From the NCBI GenBank assembly GCA_017591395.1, contig WEDG01006429.1, positions 37,844-101,843 of the forward strand: DNA of 64,000 nt, given 5' to 3'. A program made the translations under genes and the position numbers. The stretch comes from Schistocephalus solidus. Lineage: Eukaryota; Platyhelminthes; Cestoda; Diphyllobothriidea; Diphyllobothriidae. The notes beneath the pieces were generated by a model. That model was not told where the DNA came from. It saw nothing but the letters and a program-made list of their open reading frames with translations, and ran no database searches. Below, piece by piece: positions 56,975 through 64,000 of the stretch. Numbering within the stretch: the first letter of the stretch is position 1; every line of letters starts with the position of its first letter.

Positions 56975-57155
56975 CAGCCAGCCACCCACGCGCGCGCTTT
57001 CTCTCTCATCCCTTCTCCAGTATTCATGCTTTGGTCATAAAACCCCGCCGAGGTTGATGAGGAATGAAGCAGTAATGCAGATTTGGCGCAAGTCACTTAA
57101 AACTAATCAACGCTCAAGTCACCGTCTCTGCAACCCCCTGCTGCAGGGCATATGG
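56975..57155 (+). repeat. Repeat E, copy 3 (diverged)
   Basis: Shares CCAGCCACC, AAACTAATC, GCTCAAGTCACCGTCTCTGC and GCATATGGT with 24960-25150 and 37220-37400. Confidence 0.5.
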
Positions 57156-58849
57156 TATTCAGTGTCGGAGATGACTGTCCAGCGGGAATCTATGCAGGCG
57201 GAAAACTTTGCACGAGAGACCATCGAGTGGACAAATTTGCAAGACAGACGCAAATGTAGCGTCTATGTAGTGTTCATCTGAATTATATATCGGAAAGAGG
57301 AGATGCGTTCTCCGCTAGCAACACAAGTAAATTACTACTGACACAATAAAACAGCAGAGTGATGTAGAATTCGAATGCCAGTATAAATGCGGTCAGAAAT
57401 TTCTGGCATTTCCATATTTGTATCACATTGAGCCACAAATGAGAAGTGCGTGAACAATGGGAATACTCAGAGCACCACAGTAAGCACGTCACGTAAGGAG
57501 GAGCTGAGACAGTCCGGAGGCACCTGTGAAGGAATTTATTGCGCGTTGATAGACAGAATATGAAGCCTAAGAGGAAGGAAAAACGTATCATGTCGTAAGG
57601 AAAAACCTCAGAATCCATTGAACTGCATGTGAGCAAAAGGAATATAAAGTGAAACATAAATAAAATTTTATTTTAAGCTCCTAGAGTCAACTACTAAAAA
57701 ATGAAACTAGGTCTTCTGTTTTCCTAATCTCGGCAAATTGAAGGCCTTTAGAGTCGGTCTCTATTAAAAGAAATCAGTAATGCTTTACGCGAGGTAAATT
57801 TTCAAACTTTAGTCGTAAGGTATCATCAACACCGCGAAAGATCACCAGCAGCATGGCATATACAAATCCATCAGACTTCAAACGAACGTTATGGGCGCTC
57901 GCCAAATAAAGGTGTTCACTACAGCCACACGCAATTCCCGGCAGACCTGAAGGCATAAAACCCAATATCAGGCTCTTCGGGAGCCATTCAAGCAAATTTA
58001 GTGTCAAAAGAGGTTACTCTGTCTCAAAGAGCCGAAACGACGATTGAAAATCAACTAACAGACCCACAGTTGGAGAGAAATATGTAAGCAGTCATAAGAG
58101 AAATACCAAAATATATGATTTTACCCACCATGACTTAAAGACACAGTTTTCTCCACGAAAGCTCACTTTTTCCTTGAGTTCAGTGAGTCCCTGAGCCCTT
58201 TTGTGAATAAAAAGGAAAAGATGAAGCACGGTCTTTGGACGTTTCAAATTCACTGATTTCTATTTTAGAACCCGGTGTGGTGTTCGAAATCCGAAATTTC
58301 TTCCGATTGGACCTCTACTTAGAAGTGATACAGAGGTGGTGCCACCAAGACAGTCGGAAGTTGTCTTGGGAAGAAAATATCAGGTTGATCTTATCTTATT
58401 TTGGAAGTCCCGGGTATGTAACAACTATCATGGAGTACCTTATCAGTCGAATTACTTTCCTACTGATCGAATCAAAAGGAGGGCGCTAGATACAGTATAG
58501 TAGCCCGACTCCGTACGCATAATGCAATGCTGAACCTCTCGCGATTACGTGCACGTGTGCACTCGTGACTTTTTGGTCTTCGACAATCCTTGGTGCCCAA
58601 ACTGGTAAAAAACACTCATGGCTGACTCACACGTGGTCTACAGTCTCCCCTATTTACTCAAGCTGCTACGATAACAGTATTCAAATCCGTCGATATGAAA
58701 GAGAAATGAACCTGAAAAGAACGAAAAACAAAATCATTCAAATAAAATGATCGTTTTTATGGGATTATTCGTTAATATTAACGGTAATCCCATGGCCTTA
58801 CCAAATTTCAATATAATTTATTTCAGAGAAAGAACTGTATATATCATGC
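57156..58849. other. No gene recognised
   Basis: Short open frames (up to 124 codons at 57283-57657, minus strand) without motifs. No repeat partner seen. Confidence 0.4.
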
Positions 58850-59815
58850 TAGCAAATTTTTCTGCTGCAAGAACTGCCAAAAGAGGTGTGGAAAAGTGGT
58901 CGAATCATTGGCTTTTGCGGTTCAACGTCGATAAGTGTACAATACTTCGCTTAGGCAACCCGTCTGGATCTGCTGAAAGTAGAAGTTACTCTCTCAACGG
59001 TAAAGCCTTAAAAGACGTGGAAACCCAAAAGGACCTTGGTGTGCTGATGACCACCACCTTAAAACCATCGTCTCACTGCTCGAAAGTGGCGAAGAGGGCA
59101 ATTTCGGTGTTGCATGCCATCAGACGAGCCTTTTTTGGATTTCGATGAAGATCTTTTTGCTAAGACCTTTGGAACATTCATTAGGCCACATTTGGAATAT
59201 GCTATGCACGCCTGGAAACCCTGGACAGTTCAAGATCAGAACTGCCTCGAAAGAGTCCAGAGGAAAGCCACCAAAATGGTTAGACGTCAAAGCTCCTTGC
59301 CATATCCAACCCGCCTAATGAATCTTAATCTGTTCCCTTTGAGTTATAGGCAAATGCGTGGTGATCTCCTGCAGACATTCCGCATTGTGAAGGGATTGGA
59401 TTGTTGCCTGGAATTCTCGGACTTCTTTGAATTTGCCACCACGACCCATCTCCGAGGTCACCCATTGAAACTGCGTGTCCAGCAGGTGAGACTGGATGTG
59501 CGCAAGTTCTCCTTCTCTGTCAGAGTGGTTAAACCATGGAATGCCCTCCCTGAAGACGTTGTGATTTCACCATCGCTGGAAAGCTTTAAAAGGAACCTTG
59601 AAAGTTTGATGTTCCGCAACGAGCCTGAGCGATGAGGCATTTATCTTAACCCTCGAGAGTCGTGCACCACTTGTCAAATTTTATGACCGCCTTTTGTACC
59701 TTGGCAACCCACGCGGTTTCTCTGTATACCGCACTTAATTTTACGTTAAAAATAGGGTACTCAAAGGCCCATGCCTATTTCCCCCCAATAAATTGAATTG
59801 AATTGAATTGAATTG
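58850..59815 (+). mobile_element. LINE (family A), 5'-truncated, with (AATTG)n tail
   Basis: Plus strand. Begins within the reverse transcriptase at VEKWSNHWLLRFNVDKCTIL and continues through TQKDLGVLMTTTLKPSSHCS. One frameshift near 59140 leads to FDEDLFAKTFGTFIRPHLEY, LNLFPLSYRQMRGDLLQTFR, LRGHPLKLRVQQVRLDVRKF and PWNALPEDVV, with a stop at 59633-59635. The 3' region ends CCCCCCAATAAATTG then (AATTG)n at 59787-59815. This is the least damaged family-A C-terminus here and serves as a reference for the others. Confidence 0.85.
59787..59815 (+). repeat. (AATTG)n tail of a family-A LINE
   Basis: Five units of AATTG directly after the AATAAA-like signal of the LINE. Confidence 0.9.
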
Positions 59816-60529
59816 ATGTGCACAAATTCGCAGGCTTTATACAAAAAAATGTATGAACACAAACTGGCGTTCATAATAAGCCGTCTGTCTTTATATTGTT
59901 AACTGAAGCACGGTCATAATAAGCCGAAAATAAATGCGAACGTTACACTGCATGGAGTTCTGGTTATCTGCACGGATCGAAATGGACTTAGGGGTGGAGC
60001 GATCGCAATGTCCACGCGAGATGACATTGACTACATCCCGGATTGGTTCTAAGCAAAAAAGAACGTTAGTTGCGAAATGCTTGCTTGTAAAAGGAAAGTA
60101 GCAAACCAACCGAAAATCCACATTGCCCTGATATTCAGATCCCAAGGACAGCGAATGGAAATGAATGAGCACTCATCACGGAGCTGAAGTTAATCCGCCC
60201 TTAACAACCAAGTATTAACATCTGCATATATTACCTCTGCAGTCAGCGATTCTAAATAAATGTGCTGTTCCTGACCAGTAAATTCATTCGAAAGTAAATC
60301 ATTTCAGTTGATAACTAATTAATTCCTTACCCAGCGTGTCACAATGGACATGCAGTTCCAAAATAACAAGCAGTCAAGCTTTTCGGAAGTCGTCCTTAGT
60401 GGAGATGACAAATGTATCCTTTGATTAAGTTCTTACCCACCCCTACGACGAAGTGATCATTATATTCTGCTTTGTGAATACATTCAATTTTCTGTACCCA
60501 AACTTTAAACAGGTAGGAGAGCAATTTAT
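59816..60529. other. No gene recognised
   Basis: Spacer between two family-A LINE fragments. No motif seen. Confidence 0.4.
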
Positions 60530-62520
60530 GGAAAGGGGATTTCACCAAAATGAAAGAAATACTTAATGAGGAAGATTGGAGCCCTATAAAAGAACCTTAC
60601 CCAACCGCAGCTTGGTTCTTATTTAGAAACTTAATTCGATACCTAACAGAGAGCTTATCATAACCTCAAAGAGCTTTTATCCCCATACCTAACAAGGTAA
60701 CATCGGAAATAAAATGAGAATTTCAAGAAGAAAAGGAGACTTTGGAGAAGATATGTTAGGTTCCAACGAACCCGATGTTCTGTTCTCCGAGGACGACATT
60801 CAGCACTGAGAGTTATTTAGGGAGTGGTTGTTGCATCTGATGAAACCCTTTAAAAACCCTAGGATATCGAGCCAACCCCAATGGAACAAAGGAAATTTTA
60901 AAACAGACATTAATAAGAAAGGAAGTCTGTGGAGGGCATTTTGCCTCAACAATGACAATGCAGCCCTTAACGAATATCAAGTCCAGAGGAACAAGGTTAA
61001 AAGCTCAATTTTCCATTAACGGCAGGATTTCGAAAGGAATTTGCTCCAACGAGGCATTAAAAATTCCAAACTGGTTGACAGCTAATTACGAAAGAGAACG
61101 TGTAAACGGAACCCGATTCCTGTTACGAGGAGTGACAAAGATTCCGTGATATCTGACAGCAAAATAAAAGCTTCCATTTTTAACTTCTTCCAGTATATTT
61201 TTACCAGGGAATCTTCTTATGTTCCATTCAAATGCGTGACCATTGGAGAGCCCATTATTTAAATAATCTGCTTCGAGTTAAATCGACTTTTGAAGAAATA
61301 AAAAGTTTCAACCACCTAACCGCCCAGCGGATATCCTTTATGTGCCAGAATTCGTTCGATATTGAAACTCTTCTCACACACTAGAAAAAAGCCCACATTA
61401 AACCGACCCACAAAATCTTACGTTGTGCACTTGCTTCCAACTAGTCTGACCTCAATCTGATGTGAAGTTATGGCGAATACCATCAAAAAAATGGTGACTT
61501 ATTTGGAAACCAAAAAACCTCTTGTCGAATGCACAGAACGCCTTTCGTAGGGGACGATTGTGTGAATTGAACTCGCTTTAAGCTATTTAAAGCTGGAAAA
61601 GAGTACTCGATGCAGTGCATGTGGCATACGCTAATTTTCAGAAAACCTTTGACAGTATTAAGCACCAGCATCTCCTGTTCATGCTGAGAGTGATAGGTAT
61701 TGAATGAAAAATTCGTACGTGGGTAAAGATTTGCTCGTTTTTCGTTCCCAAGTTACCTTTGTAGGGAGACAGTGAGCAGGGTGCGCAGTCAAAGAGCGTA
61801 GAGTCCCACAGGGTTCAGTCCTTGGACCGACCCCACATATCTTCATTAATAATTACGAACAGGAATTGGACTGCAACTGTGTTATGTTTTGGGACGATAT
61901 AAAATTCGGAAAAGTCACCCACAATGCTGTTAATGCAACTGACTTCCAAGAAACATCTTGGCAATTGGACTAGTAGGCCGGCAGATGGCTCCTGTTCTTT
62001 AACTCGAGAAAATGCACCCTTCTGCGTCTGGGAAAACAAAATCCGTTCCAGAGCACGCAACCTTTCTATCTAAATGGAAAACCACTACAAGAAGCGGAAA
62101 CAGGGAAAGCTCTCGGCGTTTGGATGAAATGCAACCTTAAACCTTCTCCACAATGTTTTAAGGCGGTTAAAGCAGCAACTTCAGTGCTGTTTAAAATCAA
62201 GCGGGCATTTAAAGTCTTCGATGAAGACTGCTTTTCTAAAGTTGTTGGTATGTTTTTAAGGACACATCTTGCATATGTGATCTGGACCTGAAGATTCTGA
62301 ACGCAGTATGATTAAAACCTACTAAAAAGGGTGCAGACACGAACCAAACAATTGTTAAGTGTTCAAGGTGCACTGCTTTACGAACTCCGCTTAAATAACG
62401 TAAAGATCTTTCCTATGACTTTAAATAAGTGTAGTTACTGCCAGTTTACATGCAATATCAGACGAAATATGTGGTGAAGATCAGGCTAGCAGTGAAAAAT
62501 CTCCTGGATGTTTATAAATA
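60530..62520 (+). pseudogene. LINE (family A) linker and reverse transcriptase, very decayed
   Basis: Plus strand. The linker EEDWSPIKEPYPTAAWFLFR (about 60580), then LWRAFCLNNDNAALNEYQVQ (about 60930) and IKASIFNFFQYIFTRESS (about 61170). Palm A is YANFQKTFDSIKHQHLL (about 61630). Frame pieces around 61790-61910 hold the GSVLGP and degenerate palm C region. TGKALGVWMKCNLKPSPQCF and FDEDCFSKVVGMFLRTHLAY reach 62290. Many stops; dead. Confidence 0.7.
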
Positions 62521-62539
62521 TTAGTGTTTTTCTAACTTT

Positions 62540-63104
62540 ATGTTATCCAGGCGATAAAACTGCTGCCCGTGGGTTGATAGCATTTCAGAACGGGGAAGAG
62601 ATAGAACAAGTGATTGCAGTCTCTTTTACTTTTTAAGGAACCGGGTTTCTGCTCCAGGCAAAAGTGCATCCTTGGACGGTTGCTCGCTGTCTGCCGAAAT
62701 AATTCACTGGTTGCCAGCAACAGAGACGGTGCGATCACCCTCAAGGTAAGACCAGAGATTGGGAACAGATGCTGCGCTCTCCGCCAAAACGGAAGATTGA
62801 TTCGTCCATGTGCGCAGCCAGAGTGCTTGGAAGTTGTTCCGAATGCAGAAAACTAGTTATAATTTTCTTAAACAAAGACAACCTTTGCTGGGTTTTTATA
62901 TTATGGGGAAGTTTATTCCATATTGCTATGGGGTTAACAGAAAAAAACGAGCGATTATTAACTGTGCGAGCTAAAGGAATAAAAAAGGACATTGGAATGA
63001 CTGCTGCACCGGCAGTGTTCAAGCTTTGTCACAGTAGTAAGGAGATTAAATAATTGACCGTTTGAAAGCTTAGAAAGTAAAAAAGTCCCTTCTGTAATCC
63101 GCGT
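62540..63104 (-). mobile_element. LINE (family B) 3' fragment inside family-A sequence
   Basis: Minus strand. Frame 62741-63022 has ARTVNNRSFFSVNPIAIWNK and TSFLHSEQLPSTLAA, matching the 15457-15687 copy. The 3' untranslated part shares AGACAGCGAGCAACCGT with family B at 8915. The 5' breakpoint is at about 63104, where family-A text takes over. Confidence 0.75.
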
Positions 63105-63345
63105 GATGATATCTTCCCAATCACTGCATCAGTAAGTCTTTTCCATATACCAACGACTCTCTGCGAGAAGGTATTCCATCGCACGTCCGTATGGACGAAA
63201 TTTATCTTAGGTTTAAAAGGATGACCCCACAGATTTTCCGTCCCAGCCAATTCAAAGGAGTCATCAAATTATGGGCACACTCATGGTTATTGAGAATCTG
63301 GTATATTTTGATGAGTTTACAACGTAGTTGCCTGTTCGGATGCAA
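63105..63345 (-). pseudogene. LINE (family A) C-terminal fragment
   Basis: Minus strand: NRQLRCKLIKIYQILNNHEC, then ENLWGHPFKPKINFVHTDVR and WNTFSQRVVGIWKRL, matching the family-A C-terminal block. It is cut by family-B sequence at 63104 and loses similarity beyond about 63345. Confidence 0.75.
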
Positions 63346-63503
63346 CGTGCTGTGTGGTGGGGTACCCCGCAACGAATGGAACAGAAGAGCCATTCTTGGA
63401 CGAGTGTGCTGAATGTTTGGTTTAGCAGCCTCGATATTGGGTCTAGGAGTGTGATCTGGACAGTAGATTCTACCTCTGTCGAATGAACATTTTCGAAAGC
63501 CCA

Positions 63504-63780
63504 TACCTGACAGATTTTACTTGACCATAAAACTCTAACGATAAAACATTAATCTCTAAACGTTTTAGCTGTTTTTTTCTAATTTCACTAACAAAATATC
63601 TTAGAAGACAGGTTCTTTACTTAAAACAAGCTTTAAATTTCGTAGACTACCGTCTAAGCATAGAGCCAAAATAATACTAACGTGTTTAAAGAAGGGAGGA
63701 GTTTTTTTTAAGTTTTTTCTTGCGTTCTAAGGAGATTGACGGCACATGAGGGCTTTATTAATAAAAATTTTTTTATTCTC
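63504..63780 (+). repeat. Short repeat H, copy 2
   Basis: Diverged match to 7549-7800 (landmarks ACAGGTTCTTTACTTAAAAC and GTTCTAAGGAGATTGACGG). It lies between two family-A fragments here and inside a family-B LINE at 7.5 kb. Confidence 0.5.
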
Positions 63781-63814
63781 TCTTTCCACGACAGAATTTG
63801 GGAAGAGTATAGAA

Positions 63815-64000
63815 TCATGCACTATATCGGTCTTTAAAACAGCCCTTTTGACATTGTAAAACTGGAGCTGAGTTTTCATATGTGAATCCAGAGGCAATGA
63901 GTCGGCCCAACTGCTCAGCTTTCTCGTAATTTTCAATGACATCTACAACATTATCATGCTTAAGTACTGCGAATGGGTCCTTGCATTTTCGTCGACCATT
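63815..64000 (-). pseudogene. LINE (family A) linker fragment
   Basis: Minus strand: ENYEKAEQLGRLIASGFTYE and a following segment match the family-A linker at 5080-5180 (NCEKAKHLGRFIAMVFTREP). It continues past the window edge. Confidence 0.7.

Overview
The window looks like flatworm nuclear DNA, most likely from a diphyllobothriidean tapeworm. That reading is inference. It rests on one intron-containing gene whose splice sites all sit in the same phase, dense decayed retroelements of several clades, a zinc-finger-tailed non-LTR element of a kind I associate with these worms, and short AT-rich stretches between repeats. No bacterial-style operons, rRNA, CRISPR arrays or functional tRNA genes were seen. 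About two thirds of the sequence is repeats or shows no recognisable feature.

The one clear host gene lies on the minus strand from 53036 down to 42828. Eight exons, all joined by phase-1 introns, give a predicted 1017-residue protein. It has a signal peptide, six fibronectin type III (FN3) domains (one exon each), and a complete C-terminal 2',3'-cyclic-nucleotide 3'-phosphodiesterase (CNPase)-like module. Both HxT catalytic motifs of the 2H phosphoesterase fold are kept, but the Walker A motif ends in GKE instead of GKS/T. A TATA box lies about 55 bases upstream of the start and a poly(A) signal about 65 bases after the stop. A secreted FN3-CNPase fusion is the most interesting object here.

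Repeats from left to right: an internally deleted Ty3/gypsy LTR element (423-2856); a minus-strand LINE, here called family A (3341-6330); a LINE of family B (7130-9175); a tandem array of a unit of about 628 bp (9235-16345), split by a 3.6-kb LINE of family D with a target-site duplication and by a family-B LINE; another family-A LINE (16610-18600); and a decayed LINE with C-terminal C2H2 fingers and a (GTAT)n tail (19905-25190). After a quiet stretch comes a nest at 30.2-33.9 kb: a nearly intact Penelope-like element with a GIY-YIG domain, flanked on both sides by (TA)n tracts and tRNA-derived SINEs in tandem and inverted arrangement. Smaller dispersed repeats follow (36.4-37.4 kb, 39.2-39.6 kb, 40.1 kb). 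The FN3-CNPase gene then fills 42.8-53.1 kb. The right end (58.8-64 kb) is a pile of family-A and family-B LINE fragments in both orientations, including a junction where one element sits inside another.

The retroelements are nearly all dead: frameshifts and stops break the LTR element and every LINE. The Penelope-like element is the exception, with one visible in-frame stop. The gene itself is free of recognisable retroelement insertions in its exons.
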